Shown: positions 17,206 through 26,499 of the stretch, in pieces
Numbering within the stretch: the stretch's first letter is position 1
Layout: each line of letters starts with the position of its first letter
Assembly (NCBI RefSeq): GCF_002127265.1
Contig: NZ_NFUU01000001.1
Span: 1,302,001 to 1,366,000 of the forward strand
Direction: 5' to 3'
DNA from: Hydrogenophaga sp. IBVHS1
GTDB taxonomy: Bacteria > Pseudomonadota > Gammaproteobacteria > Burkholderiales > Burkholderiaceae_C
DNA length: 64,000 bases
Position numbers and translations under genes: made by a program
The notes under the pieces: model-generated
Told to the model about the DNA's origin: nothing
Database searches by the model: none
Seen by the model: only the letters and a program-made list of their open reading frames with translations

Positions 17206-17249
17206 TCCGGGAAGGAGGGTTGATGCCTCCGTATCGGCGGCTTCCCGGA
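17206..17249 (-). other. Stem-loop in the cheW leader
   Basis: TCCGGGAA and TTCCCGGA form perfect eight-base outer arms, and GGAGG with CCTCC form a five-base inner stem. The outer arm ends four bases before the cheW ATG (17201). It could be a 3' structure of the upstream NADH dehydrogenase message or a translational control element of cheW. Confidence 0.5.
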
Positions 17250-17280
17250 TTTCTTGAGCTGGCCGCGCGCCAGGCGGAGT

Positions 17281-18579
17281 TCAGTGCAGCTTCACCAGCG
17301 GCGTCGCCCGCTTCACCAGGAACCGCGCCACCGCCAGCACACCGGTGCGCAGCGTGCCCAGCACCGCCTGGTGGTGCATCAGGTGCAGGCTCACGTACAT
17401 GGTGCGGGCGAGCAGGCCCTGCACATACCAGGTGGACTTGAACAGGTTGCCCATGAGGCTGCCCACCGAGGTCTGTGTACCCAGCGACACCAGCGATCCG
17501 TGGTCTCTGTAGACGTAGGGGCGCTTCTGCGCCGGCTTGTCCATGGCGTGGCGCAACAGCAGATCGTGCAGGTAGCTGGCCTGCTGGTGGGCGGCCTGTG
17601 CGCGTGGGGGCACCCAGCCGCCCTCTGCGGTGGGGCAGGCGGCGCAGTCGCCCAGGGCGTGGATGTTCGCGTGGCCCTTTACGAGCAGGTGATCGTCCAC
17701 CTCCAGTTGGCCGGTGCGGTTGGTGGGCAGGCCCAGCGTGCTCAGCACATCGGGCGCCTTGATGCCGGCGGCCCACACCACCAGGTCGGCCTGGAACACG
17801 CGGCCGGTGGCGTCTTCCACCTGCGTGGGCGTGATGCGCGCCACACGGCATTTCGTCTCGATGGCGACGTGCCGTTGCTGGAGCAGTTTGGCGGCGGCGC
17901 TGGACACTTTTTCCGGCAGCGGCGCCAGGATGCGGTCGGCGCCTTCGAGCAGCGTCAGCTGCACGTCGCGCTGCGGGTCGAGCCGGCGAAAGCCGTAGCG
18001 CGAGTGCACCACGCTGGCTTCGCGCAGCTCGGCCGCCAGCTCCACGCCAGTGGCGCCGCCCCCGATGATGACGATGCGCACCTGGCCCTCGTTGCCCGCG
18101 CTCTTGCGCAGCTCGGCGGCCGTGAGCAGCTTGAGCATGCGCAGGCGGAACTGCTCGGCGTCGGCGGGCCGGTTGAGCGACAGGGTGTGTTCGGCCGCAC
18201 CCGGTACGTTGTAGTGGTTGGCGGTGCTCCCCACGGCAATCACCAGCTGGTCGTAGGGCACGGTGCGCGCAGGCACCAGCTCTTCACCGTGTTCGTCGAG
18301 CACGGGCGCCACCTGCACGGCGTGTGCTTCCAGGTCAAGGTCGGTCATGGCGCCAAAGCAGAAGGTAAAGCGGTTGTCGTGCGCAAGCATTTCGTACGAC
18401 AGGCCTTCCTGGTGAATGTCCAGCGTGCCCGCAGCCACTTCGTGCAGTGACGGTTTCCAGATGTGGAACAACTGCTGGTCGACCAGCGTCACCTGTTCTG
18501 CGCCGAGCTGGCGGCCGAGCTTGCTGGCCAGCTCCAGACCACCAGCGCCGCCACCGACGATCACGATGCGTGTTTTCAT
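17281..18579 (-). CDS. ndh: Type II NADH:quinone oxidoreductase family protein
   Basis: A 432-residue FAD protein of the NDH-2 family, which passes electrons from NADH to quinone at the membrane without pumping protons. The start MKTRIVIVGGGAGG gives the FAD Rossmann motif at residues 6-14; the earlier codons in the frame are not convincing. The second nucleotide motif, VIIGGGATGVELAAELRE near 165-182, binds NADH, and HALGDCAACP near 300 is the C-terminal FAD motif. The C-terminal 80 residues are rich in hydrophobic and basic residues, suiting membrane attachment. It is monocistronic and divergent from the MscS gene. Confidence 0.88.
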   Translation of the reverse strand: MKTRIVIVGGGAGGLELASKLGRQLGAEQVTLVDQQLFHIWKPSLHEVAAGTLDIHQEGLSYEMLAHDNRFTFCFGAMTDLDLEAHAVQVAPVLDEHGEELVPARTVPYDQLVIAVGSTANHYNVPGAAEHTLSLNRPADAEQFRLRMLKLLTAAELRKSAGNEGQVRIVIIGGGATGVELAAELREASVVHSRYGFRRLDPQRDVQLTLLEGADRILAPLPEKVSSAAAKLLQQRHVAIETKCRVARITPTQVEDATGRVFQADLVVWAAGIKAPDVLSTLGLPTNRTGQLEVDDHLLVKGHANIHALGDCAACPTAEGGWVPPRAQAAHQQASYLHDLLLRHAMDKPAQKRPYVYRDHGSLVSLGTQTSVGSLMGNLFKSTWYVQGLLARTMYVSLHLMHHQAVLGTLRTGVLAVARFLVKRATPLVKLH

Positions 18580-18650
18580 GGGCACCACTGTAGTCCACGC
18601 GTGTGCCCATGCCAAAAGCGTGGATGGCACGGTTCTGGCTATGCTGTGGC

Positions 18651-19748
18651 ATGAACGTGTCGAACTGGCTCCCCGAAAATTTCCCTCCGTTTCTCGTCGA
18701 ATGGCTGCCCGCGCTGCTGGTGGCGGTGCTGCTCATGCTGCTGGCCGAGCTGGTGTACCGCGTGGGCCGGCGCATCGTGCAACGCGCCGGGCGCGATTCG
18801 CCCATGATCATTTCCGTGGGTCGGGCGATCGAGGCGCCTGCTCACCTGCTGCTGCAGTTGCTCGCGCTCAACATCGCGTGGCAGCAGGCGCCGCAGGGCA
18901 TGGGCTGGCTCACCTGGGCCGAGCGCCTCACCACATTGCTGCTCATCGGCGTGATCACCTGGCTGCTGACCCGCACCGTGCAGGGGGCGGCCAATGGCGT
19001 GGCGGCTGCGAACCCGCTGGCCGTGGCCGACAACCTGGTGGCGCGCCGCATCCAGACGCAGACCCTGGTGCTCTCGCGCACTGTGCAGGGCCTCATCATC
19101 CTGATCGGCGGCGCGCTGATGCTCATGACCTTTCCAGCCGTGCGACAGGTCGGGGCCAGCCTGCTCGCCTCGGCGGGCGTGGTGGGCATCGTGGCGGGCT
19201 TCGCGGCGAGACCGGTGCTCGGCAACCTCATTGCGGGTTTGCAGATCGGCCTGAGCCAGCCGATCCGCATCGACGACGTGGTGATCGTCGAGAACGAATG
19301 GGGCGTGATCGAGGAAATCACGGGCACCTACGTGGTGGTGCGCATCTGGGACCAGCGCCGGCTCGTGGTTCCGCTGCAGTACTGGATCGAAAAGCCGTTC
19401 CAGAACTGGACGCGCCAGACCTCCGAACTCATCGGCACCGTGTTTCTCTGGGTGGACTACCGCATGCCGCTTGCGCCACTGCGCGAATCGCTGCAGCGGG
19501 CGGTGGAAAGCAGCCCGCACTGGGACAAGCGCTTCGCCCTGCTGCAGGTGACCGAAGCGGGTGAGCAGGCTCTGCAGTTGCGCTGCCTTGTCACGGCAGC
19601 GTCCGCCGGTGCCGCGTGGGACCTGCGCTGCCATGTGCGCGAACAGCTCATCGACTTCATCCAGCGCGAGTACCCGCAGTGCCTGCCGCGTCAGCGTCAG
19701 GAAGGCGAAGTGGCGGTGGAAATGAGGAACTCGGCGGGCACCGCGTAG
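18651..19748 (+). CDS. MscS-family mechanosensitive ion channel
   Basis: A 365-residue channel protein with four or five membrane segments (about 17-40, 63-80, 92-112, 140-160) before the pore helix. The pore region GVVGIVAGFAARPVLGNLIAG and the beta domain (RIDDVVIVENEWGVIEEITG, then IWDQRRLVVPLQYWIEKPFQNWTR) are the family signature. It would release solutes or sense tension in the cytoplasmic membrane. Start chosen at MNVSNWLPENF, not the earlier in-frame ATG at 18603. Its final 52 bases overlap the end of the methyltransferase gene on the opposite strand. Confidence 0.92.
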   Translation: MNVSNWLPENFPPFLVEWLPALLVAVLLMLLAELVYRVGRRIVQRAGRDSPMIISVGRAIEAPAHLLLQLLALNIAWQQAPQGMGWLTWAERLTTLLLIGVITWLLTRTVQGAANGVAAANPLAVADNLVARRIQTQTLVLSRTVQGLIILIGGALMLMTFPAVRQVGASLLASAGVVGIVAGFAARPVLGNLIAGLQIGLSQPIRIDDVVIVENEWGVIEEITGTYVVVRIWDQRRLVVPLQYWIEKPFQNWTRQTSELIGTVFLWVDYRMPLAPLRESLQRAVESSPHWDKRFALLQVTEAGEQALQLRCLVTAASAGAAWDLRCHVREQLIDFIQREYPQCLPRQRQEGEVAVEMRNSAGTA

Positions 19749-20518
19749 CCAGCACCGGTGCGCCACCCGTCGATGGCCTGCAGGTAGGCCGCGCTGACGC
19801 GCTCTCGGGCCGCCTCGTCCATGCGCGACCAGGCCAGCGCCACCGGCCCACCCACGAAGGCGGCCCGACAGGCGTCGTCGGCATGGGTGTAGCGCAGGGT
19901 GGTGCTGATGCGCATGGTTTGCATATCGTTGAAGCCAGCTTGTGCGCACAGACGCACCAACGTGTCGGCCTGGCCGAGGCGGAAGAACAACGGGCAGACC
20001 TCGCTGGTCACTTCGGCATCGACGATGGGAAACAGTGCCGACCACCCACAGCGAGCGCGTTCACCCCAGATCGCCAGGCCGAGGCGGCCGCCCGGGCGCA
20101 GCACGCGCCGCAGTTCGCGCAATGCCTGCTCCGGTTCTGGCAGGTACATCAGACCGAAGGCGCACAGCGCCACGTCGAAGCCCGCATCGGGCAGAGCCAG
20201 TTGCTCGGCGTCCATGCGCGCCGCATCGACTTGATGCAACTGCTCTGCCCGCGCACGGTGCAGCGTGGTCTGCACCATGCGCTCGGAGATGTCCACACCC
20301 AGCACCCGGCCGTGCGGCCCCACCGCCCTCGCCGCCGGCAGGGTCACAAGACCGGTGCCGCAGGCCACGTCGAGCACGCGCTCGCCCGGCGCCAGCGCCA
20401 CCTGCGCCAGCAGCTCGGCCTGCGCGGGCGCCAGCTGCGCCTGCCACAGCGGCTCGTAGTCATCGGCGGCCAGGTCCCAGCCGTAGCGTTGCACGCGGCG
20501 TTGCAGGCGGGGTTCCAT
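19697..20518 (-). CDS. Class I SAM-dependent methyltransferase (UbiE/MenG-like)
   Basis: A 273-residue small-molecule methyltransferase. Motif I VLDVACGTG is at residues 48-56, motif II (LGVDISERMV) follows, and the post-I/III region DVALCAFGLMYLPEPEQALRELRRVLRPGGRLGLAIWGE is typical for methyltransferase family 11. The C-terminal third should set substrate choice but is not recognisable. It lies six bases downstream of another methyltransferase gene on the same strand, so the two are probably one operon. Its 3' end overlaps the MscS gene tail-to-tail. Confidence 0.85.
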   Translation of the reverse strand: MEPRLQRRVQRYGWDLAADDYEPLWQAQLAPAQAELLAQVALAPGERVLDVACGTGLVTLPAARAVGPHGRVLGVDISERMVQTTLHRARAEQLHQVDAARMDAEQLALPDAGFDVALCAFGLMYLPEPEQALRELRRVLRPGGRLGLAIWGERARCGWSALFPIVDAEVTSEVCPLFFRLGQADTLVRLCAQAGFNDMQTMRISTTLRYTHADDACRAAFVGGPVALAWSRMDEAARERVSAAYLQAIDGWRTGAGYAVPAEFLISTATSPS

Positions 20519-20524
20519 GGGGCT

Positions 20525-21337
20525 TCAGCTGCGTGTGATGACGATTTCAAGGTACTCGCTGGGCACCACGAGCGAGCCGGGCCCGGCCTGGTTCAGGCCG
20601 TTGAGCAGGGCCGTGAGGTCGGCTTCGAGCGCCTGGGCCTTGTCGGCGGGCAGGGCTGCAAAGGCCTTGTGCACCGGGCCGTACCAGGTCCGGAACACGT
20701 CGATGAAGTGCGCGGCCGAGCGGTAGCGGAAGTTGAAAATGCGAGGCGTCACCCCGATCTTTGCAGCACCCGCACCAAACAGTTCGCGCAGGTGCGCTTC
20801 CATGCCCCAGAGCGAAGGGGGTTGCAGGCCGGCAGGTGGCGGCAGTTGTTTGCCCAGTGTCTTGAAGAGCTGGCCGATGAAGCCGGCTGGTGTCCAGTTG
20901 GCCATGCCGATGCGGCCGCCTGGGCGGCACACGCGCAGCATCTCCGAAGCCGAGCGTGCATGGTCGGGCGCGAACATCACGCCGAAGGTGGAGAGCACGG
21001 CGTCGAAACTGGCGTGTGCGAACGGCAGTTCTTCCACGTCGGCTTCCTGAAACTTCACGTCGAAGCGTTCGGCGCGCGCGCGCTCGGCGCCGCGTTCAAG
21101 CAGGCCGCCCACGTAGTCGGTGGAGGTGACCTGGCAGCCGCGCCGCGCGGCGGCCAAGGTGGCGTTGCCGTTGCCGGCGGCCACGTCGAGCACGCGCTCG
21201 TCCCAGCGCAGGTCGCAGGCTTCGGCCAGCGATTCGCCGACGATCTGCAAGGTGGTGCCAATCACGGCGTAGTCGCCGCTGGCCCAGGCGGTCTGCTGGC
21301 GAGCCTTGAGGGCAATGAGGTCGTTGGATGCGTTCAT
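20525..21337 (-). CDS. Class I SAM-dependent methyltransferase, paralogue of the 47.1 kb gene
   Basis: A 270-residue methyltransferase. The ATG is preceded by AGGAGAG, fixing the start. Residues 16-57 (TAWASGDYAVIGTTLQIVGE through VLDVAAGNGN) hold the SAM-binding motif I, and FDAVLSTFGVMFAPDHARSASEMLRVCRPGGRIGMANW follows the family order. It is clearly a paralogue of the protein encoded at 47097-47924, sharing GTTLQIVGESLAEA, LSTFGVMF, NWTPAGFIG, FNFRYRSAAHFI and VVPSEYLEIV. Substrate unknown. It is divergent from osmC, with 268 bases between, in which I see no further gene. Confidence 0.87.
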   Translation of the reverse strand: MNASNDLIALKARQQTAWASGDYAVIGTTLQIVGESLAEACDLRWDERVLDVAAGNGNATLAAARRGCQVTSTDYVGGLLERGAERARAERFDVKFQEADVEELPFAHASFDAVLSTFGVMFAPDHARSASEMLRVCRPGGRIGMANWTPAGFIGQLFKTLGKQLPPPAGLQPPSLWGMEAHLRELFGAGAAKIGVTPRIFNFRYRSAAHFIDVFRTWYGPVHKAFAALPADKAQALEADLTALLNGLNQAGPGSLVVPSEYLEIVITRS

Positions 21338-21605
21338 GGTGTTCTCTCCTGGTGGGTTGGCTGGCAAGGGCGGGGTGACCGCCATGGAGCGGTTGGCCCG
21401 GCATGCAGTGGAACGCCGGTGGGCCATCGCTGTCCTGTTCGAGCGGCTGGCAGGTCTGTCCGATCGTCCGCAACTGGCCCCCCATCGCGCTGGCCTTGAC
21501 TCGACGTCCGGGAAAGCTGACCACGCGTCCGAAGCCACCCCAGCGAGCACCTGGTCCGCTCATAATCCGCCGCTGAGTTCCTGTCCTCCACTGAAGGAAA
21601 ACACC

Positions 21606-22133
21606 GTGTCGCAGACTCCCATCACCCAGGCCTTGCAACGCGTTCAGTCGGTTTTCTCCCGCCGCCCCGAGGCGGGCTTGCACGACGATACGCCGGCCAC
21701 TGCGCAGTGGACGAACGGCATGCGCGTGGTGGTTCGGCACGCCAACGGCACGGCGCTGCCTTCCGACATGCCGACCGAATTCGGCGGTGCCGGTGACGAG
21801 GTCACGCCGGGGTGGTTTTTCCGCGCCGGCCTGGCTTCGTGCGCAACCACTTCGATCACCATGGCGGCTGCCCTGCAGGGCTTGCCCATCGAGGCGCTGG
21901 AAGTTCGGGCCGAGAGCCGATCTGATGCGCGCGGCATGTTCGCCATGACGGATGCGGACGGCCGGCAGGTCCCCGCCGGGCCGCTTGAAGTGAGTCTGAC
22001 CGTGCGCATCGTTGCGCCAGCCGAGTCACCCGACCGGCTTCGCGCTTTCGTGGAGACCGCGCTGGGCAGTTCTCCGATCCCCTCTCTGGTGCGCAGCGCA
22101 CTGCCGCTGACCATCCGCGTGGAAACTGCGTAG
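21606..22133 (+). CDS. OsmC-family protein lacking the second redox cysteine
   Basis: A 175-residue OsmC/Ohr-fold protein. Start is GTG with AAGGAAA upstream; earlier codons in the frame are the shadow of the divergent leader. GLASCATTSITMAAALQG places the conserved N-terminal Cys at residue 79. Peroxidase members have a second Cys in a 'CPV' motif near the C-terminal helix; here that place reads SSPIPSLV and the protein has no other Cys. Hydroperoxide reduction by the usual two-cysteine mechanism therefore looks unlikely. The AraC gene follows after six bases, probably in one operon. Confidence 0.82.
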   Translation: MSQTPITQALQRVQSVFSRRPEAGLHDDTPATAQWTNGMRVVVRHANGTALPSDMPTEFGGAGDEVTPGWFFRAGLASCATTSITMAAALQGLPIEALEVRAESRSDARGMFAMTDADGRQVPAGPLEVSLTVRIVAPAESPDRLRAFVETALGSSPIPSLVRSALPLTIRVETA

Positions 22134-22139
22134 CTCACC

Positions 22140-23117
22140 ATGGATGCGCTTTCCGAAACCCTGCGCGTGGTGCAACTGGTGGGCGCCATTTTTCTGCAGG
22201 CGCGCTTCACCGCGCCGTGGTGTTACCAGTCGCCCCCAGCCGACGCAGCCGCGCCGCTGCTGGAGCCCGGCGCAGAACGCGTGATCATCTTTCACCTCAT
22301 CACCGAGGGCGAATGCCATGTGGAACTGGAGGGCGAAGAACCCATGCGCCTCACGGCGGGTGACGTGATCCTGTTTCCGCAGGGCGATGCGCACCGCATG
22401 TCATCTGCGCCGGGGTTGCCGCCTGCTGCAGGCACACCGCTCAAGGAGCTGCTGCAGCGCCGGCCGCGCCAGCTGAACTACGGTGGCGGTGGCGCCACCA
22501 CGCGGCTGCTGTGTGGCTATCTGGCCTGCGATGCCCGGCTGGCCCGGCTGCTGCTCGCCGGCCTGCCGCCGCTGGTGCGTGTGAACGTGCGCGGCTCGAA
22601 CGCGGGCGTGTGGCTCGAAGCCTCGGTGCGCTACGCGCTGGCCGAGGCACGGTCACCGCGCGCGGGTGGCGCGGGCGTGCTCGCCAAGCTGGCCGAGGTG
22701 CTGTTCATCGAGGTGCTGCGGCTCTACATCCACGAGCAGAGCGCGGGCCGCACCGGCTGGCTCGCGGGCCTGGGTGACCGCATCGTGGGCGCTTCGCTGA
22801 ACGCGCTGCACCACAAGCCCGCGCACGCCTGGACGCTGGACGAGCTCGCGCGCTCGGCCGGCACCTCGCGCTCGGTGCTGGCCGAGCGCTTCCAGTTGCT
22901 GGTGGGTAGCTCGCCCATGCAGTACCTCACCCAGTGGCGCATGATGCTGGCGGCCAATCTGCTGTGCCGGAGCAAGGCGCCGCTCGCGCAAATTGCGCAG
23001 GATGTGGGCTACCAGACCGACACCGCCTTCATCCGCGCCTTCAGGCGCGAGTACGGCGTGCCGCCCGCCACCTGGCGGCGCAACCGCCACGCAGAGCCCG
23101 TGGTGACGGTGCACTGA
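22140..23117 (+). CDS. AraC-family regulator with N-terminal cupin
   Basis: A 325-residue transcription regulator. The N-terminal cupin (about 1-195, with EPGAERVIIFHLITEGECHVELEGEEP and GDVILFPQGDAHRMSS) is of the type found in RclR-like and 'cupin_6' AraC proteins. The C-terminal HTH region (about 220-318) contains WTLDELARSAGTSRSVLAERF and PLAQIAQDVGYQTDTAFIRAFRREYG. It is the same subfamily as the regulators at 44393 and 45892. It follows osmC by six bases and may control it and the divergent methyltransferases. Confidence 0.88.
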   Translation: MDALSETLRVVQLVGAIFLQARFTAPWCYQSPPADAAAPLLEPGAERVIIFHLITEGECHVELEGEEPMRLTAGDVILFPQGDAHRMSSAPGLPPAAGTPLKELLQRRPRQLNYGGGGATTRLLCGYLACDARLARLLLAGLPPLVRVNVRGSNAGVWLEASVRYALAEARSPRAGGAGVLAKLAEVLFIEVLRLYIHEQSAGRTGWLAGLGDRIVGASLNALHHKPAHAWTLDELARSAGTSRSVLAERFQLLVGSSPMQYLTQWRMMLAANLLCRSKAPLAQIAQDVGYQTDTAFIRAFRREYGVPPATWRRNRHAEPVVTVH

Positions 23118-23135
23118 CCAACCCGGTCACACCGT

Positions 23136-25211
23136 TCAGGGCTTTTTCGCGGGCGCGCTGGCCAGCACGGGGTTGCAGGGGTCTGCGCCTTCCTTGCTGC
23201 CTTGCTCGATCAAGGGAATCAACGCCGCCAGCGGCCCCACGGTGGCGCCCAGTGCCAGCGCGCCCAGCACACGCCCCACCAGGCCCTGCGCCTCGATGCC
23301 CACATCGGGGTTGCCGAGCGTGCCACCCACGGTAATGGGCGTGCGCAGGGACAGCGGCGACCAGTCCTTCGGGCGGGTCACTACCCGCAGGTCCAGCGTT
23401 TCGTTCTTCAGGTTGATGGGGCCAGTCACCCAGATGGTGCTGTCGGCGTTGTCGGCCACCGCGAGCCGGGGTTCGATCACGCCTTTGCTGGCCATCAGGT
23501 CGAAGCGGGCGCAGCGCAGCGGCAGGGGCTTGTCGCCGCTGACGACGACACCCAGCGCCTGCGCCACGTCGAGCCCCAGGGCTTCTGTGATGAGATACGA
23601 CACCGTGCCGTCGCGCAGGTTGATCTGCATCGGGCCATTGAGGCTGCCCAGGATGGCGGCGGTGGAGTTGCCGGCGCCTGTGACCTTCACGTTGCCGGAG
23701 AGTGCGCCCGTCAGGTAAGACTGCACGGGCTGGTCACCACCCTGGCGGGCTTCGTTGCGTTCGCGCTTGAGCGCGGTGGTGGCGGTGGCTGCCGGGGGCT
23801 TTTCGGTGGCGCCATCCTTCTGCAGGCCGCGCAGCCAGCCCGCCACATCGATGCCGGCGAAATCCAGATTCGCTTCCCATTTCGCGGGGCTGGCGTTGGC
23901 GTCGAGCTGGGTCATGCCTTTGAGCGAGCCGCCAGCCACCACGGTCTGCAGCGATTCGAGGCGCAGCACGCCACCGTCGAGCCGCAGCCGCGTTTGAAGT
24001 TGGCGCAAAGGCGCCATCGACGCCGTGCCGAAGTCGAGCTCCTCGAACTTCATGCGCACGTCGGCATCCATGGCCTTGAGCGAGGGCAGGTCGAACTTGC
24101 GCTGCGGCAACACGCGGCCATCGGCTTGGCTCTGCGCGGGTTTGTCACCTGCGCCATTGGCGCCCACGGCAGGGCCGAGATCGGCGAAGGCAAGCCGCGA
24201 GCCATTCAACTCGCCACTGAGTCGAGCCGGGCGCACGGTCTGATCGAACAGCAGATCGCCGGCCAGGCGGCTGCTGCCGATGTGGGCGCGCGACGCCTGC
24301 AAGCGCCACTGCCCGCCTTCGTGCTGCAGGTTGCCCTTCAGGTCGAACGGGGGCGTGGTGGGCAGCGTGATGCCCAGCGGCTCGCCCACGGCGGCGAGCG
24401 ACGGGCCCTTGAATTCGAGCGCACCACGCAACCGCGGCGTGCCCAGCAGCGCGGCTGCTTCGCCATCGAACAGCAAGCGGGAGGACGCCACGCTGCCTTC
24501 CACCCGCACGGGCACCCAGGGCGCTTGCGCCGATGCATCGGGGTCCTGCAACAAGGGGAGGGTGCCACCCGCCTTCACGGCCAGCTTCATCGGCATGGCC
24601 TGGTAACGACCCGTCACCGTGGCCTCGTAGCCCGCGCCTTGCTGGCTGACCGCCTCGCCTTCGCTGCCGCGCACGGCAATGTCCAGGTCCACATCCTGCA
24701 CCGCGTCGCGCCAGTCGATCTGCCCGCGGCCGACCATGAGGGTGCCGAAGCGAGGCAGGTCGAAGCCTCTGGCCTGCGGGTCTTTCGGCTTGCTCTGGTC
24801 GCCCAGTTGCCAGTTGGCTTGCCCTTCCGGTGTGCGTCGCAGGTGGGCATCGAGCGTGTCGGCCTTCAGCGCATGCACGCGCAGTGCCTCGCCCTGGCGC
24901 CAGCGCCACACGTCACCCCAGCGCCAGGCCAGCACCACGTTGCGTGCATCCAGCAGGTGCGGCACCTCGTAACGCGGGTCTGAGCCGATGTTCAGGTGAT
25001 CCACCTCCAGCCTGGGGCGCCAGAACAGGTGAAGCTTGAAAGGCCCCTGCAAGGTGGTGGGCACAGCGGTGGCGCGCGCCATCGCGCGCTCGACCGGTTG
25101 GCGCAGGAAAGGCCAGCCGGCGATTTCCAGCGCCACCACGCCCAACACAAGCGCGGCCGCCGTGCCGATCAGCACGTGTCGGGTCCTGAGGCGTCTCACG
25201 GGAGTGTTCAT
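23136..25211 (-). CDS. AsmA-family protein
   Basis: A 691-residue envelope protein anchored by one N-terminal membrane helix (residues about 12-30, HVLIGTAAALVLGVVALEIAG), the rest in the periplasm. AsmA-like proteins are bridge-type lipid-transfer or outer-membrane assembly factors built from repeated beta strands; the N-terminal domain (VERAMARATAVPTTLQGPFKLHLFWRPRLEVDHLNIG) and the C-terminal domain (NVKVTGAGNSTAAILGSLNG, then LALGATVGPLAALIPLIE) are typical. It is a single-gene unit between an AraC gene and the Mla-like operon, transcribed away from the latter. Confidence 0.85.
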   Translation of the reverse strand: MNTPVRRLRTRHVLIGTAAALVLGVVALEIAGWPFLRQPVERAMARATAVPTTLQGPFKLHLFWRPRLEVDHLNIGSDPRYEVPHLLDARNVVLAWRWGDVWRWRQGEALRVHALKADTLDAHLRRTPEGQANWQLGDQSKPKDPQARGFDLPRFGTLMVGRGQIDWRDAVQDVDLDIAVRGSEGEAVSQQGAGYEATVTGRYQAMPMKLAVKAGGTLPLLQDPDASAQAPWVPVRVEGSVASSRLLFDGEAAALLGTPRLRGALEFKGPSLAAVGEPLGITLPTTPPFDLKGNLQHEGGQWRLQASRAHIGSSRLAGDLLFDQTVRPARLSGELNGSRLAFADLGPAVGANGAGDKPAQSQADGRVLPQRKFDLPSLKAMDADVRMKFEELDFGTASMAPLRQLQTRLRLDGGVLRLESLQTVVAGGSLKGMTQLDANASPAKWEANLDFAGIDVAGWLRGLQKDGATEKPPAATATTALKRERNEARQGGDQPVQSYLTGALSGNVKVTGAGNSTAAILGSLNGPMQINLRDGTVSYLITEALGLDVAQALGVVVSGDKPLPLRCARFDLMASKGVIEPRLAVADNADSTIWVTGPINLKNETLDLRVVTRPKDWSPLSLRTPITVGGTLGNPDVGIEAQGLVGRVLGALALGATVGPLAALIPLIEQGSKEGADPCNPVLASAPAKKP

Positions 25212-25323
25212 GTGGCTTCAGGGTATGCGCGTTCGCACGAGCGTGGCGTAGGCGCAGGCCGCGATCCTTGTGCGCGATGTCCTACAGACGGGCCCGTCGA
25301 TAGAATCCACACTCCGAGCATGA

Positions 25324-26499
25324 ATGGATTCCTCCGTGCACCATGCCCCCGCTGGAAATACCTCTTCACCCGCCATGGAGGTGCGTGACACGGCGCAGGC
25401 CCCCGAGGCTCATTGGGACGCGCAGGGCGATGCGTGGGTGCTGCGTCTGGCTGGCAACTGGACGGCCTCTGCCCCCACATTTCCCGAACTTCCCGCGACC
25501 GACATGCAATCGGTGCGCATCGACGCGGCTGGTCTGGGCGCGTGGGATGCCGCACTGGCGTCTCGGCTCTGGATGCAGCTCGAACCGCTTGCGCAACGAG
25601 ACGTGTCGGTCGATCTTCGCGACCTGCCCGAAGGCTTGCAGGAGATTGTTTCGCTGGCGTTGAACGGCACGCCGCCGCTGGCCGCGGCAGTCCCTGCCGA
25701 CCCGCCAGGCCGAGTCACTCGCCTGGGCACGCGCACCGCCGCGTGGTGGGTCGACAAACGCAAGGCGCTGACCTTCTTCGGCGAAGTGTTGCTCTCCGTC
25801 GGCCGCCTGTTTCGCGGCAAGTGCGACATGCGGGGATCAGACCTTCTGTGGCAGATCGAACAGACAGGGCCGCGCAGCCTGCCCATCATCGCCCTCGTGA
25901 GCTTCCTGGTGGGGCTGATCGTGGCCTACATGGGCGCGGCGCAACTCCAGCGTTTTGGCGCGCAGACCTACATCGCCGACCTGGTCACCGTGGGCGTGGT
26001 GCGTGAAGTGGCGGCTTTGCTGGTGGGCATCGTGCTGGCTGGGCGCGTGGGCGCAGCCTTTGCGGCGCAGATCGGCAGCATGCGCGCCAACGAAGAGGTG
26101 GACGCACTCGCCACCATGGGCGTGAACCCGGTGGATTTCCTGGTGCTTCCACGCGTGCTCGCACTCCTCATTGTCGGCCCCATGCTCACCGCGTTCGGTG
26201 CGCTGGTGGGCATGGCGGTGGGCTGGCTGGTGGCTGTGGGCATCTACGGTGTCACGCCGCTGGAGTACGTGTATTCCAGCGTGGAGGCGCTCACCCTGCC
26301 GCATGTGCTGGTGGGGTTGATCAAGGGCACGGTGTATTCAGTTCTGGTGGCGCTGGCGGGTTGCCTGCAAGGCCTCTCTGCCGGGCGCAGCGCGCAGGCC
26401 GTGGGCGATGCCACCACCGCGTCGGTGGTGCAAGCCATCGTCTGGATCGTGGTGGCCGCTTCGGCGCTCACGGTCGTGTTTCAAAGGCTCGATTTCTAG
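25324..26499 (+). CDS. mlaE: MlaE-family lipid ABC transporter permease with N-terminal STAS-like domain
   Basis: A 391-residue permease. Residues about 1-125 form a STAS-like domain (WVLRLAGNWTASAPTFPELP, DLRDLPEGLQEIVSLAL), taking the place of a separate MlaB subunit; residues about 150-390 are a full MlaE permease with IALVSFLVGLIVAYMGAAQL, VVREVAALLVGIVLAGRVGAA and the MRANEEVDALATMGVNPV coupling region. Such permeases move phospholipids between membranes together with the ATPase and MCE proteins encoded next. The next gene starts directly after the stop codon. Confidence 0.92.
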   Translation: MDSSVHHAPAGNTSSPAMEVRDTAQAPEAHWDAQGDAWVLRLAGNWTASAPTFPELPATDMQSVRIDAAGLGAWDAALASRLWMQLEPLAQRDVSVDLRDLPEGLQEIVSLALNGTPPLAAAVPADPPGRVTRLGTRTAAWWVDKRKALTFFGEVLLSVGRLFRGKCDMRGSDLLWQIEQTGPRSLPIIALVSFLVGLIVAYMGAAQLQRFGAQTYIADLVTVGVVREVAALLVGIVLAGRVGAAFAAQIGSMRANEEVDALATMGVNPVDFLVLPRVLALLIVGPMLTAFGALVGMAVGWLVAVGIYGVTPLEYVYSSVEALTLPHVLVGLIKGTVYSVLVALAGCLQGLSAGRSAQAVGDATTASVVQAIVWIVVAASALTVVFQRLDF

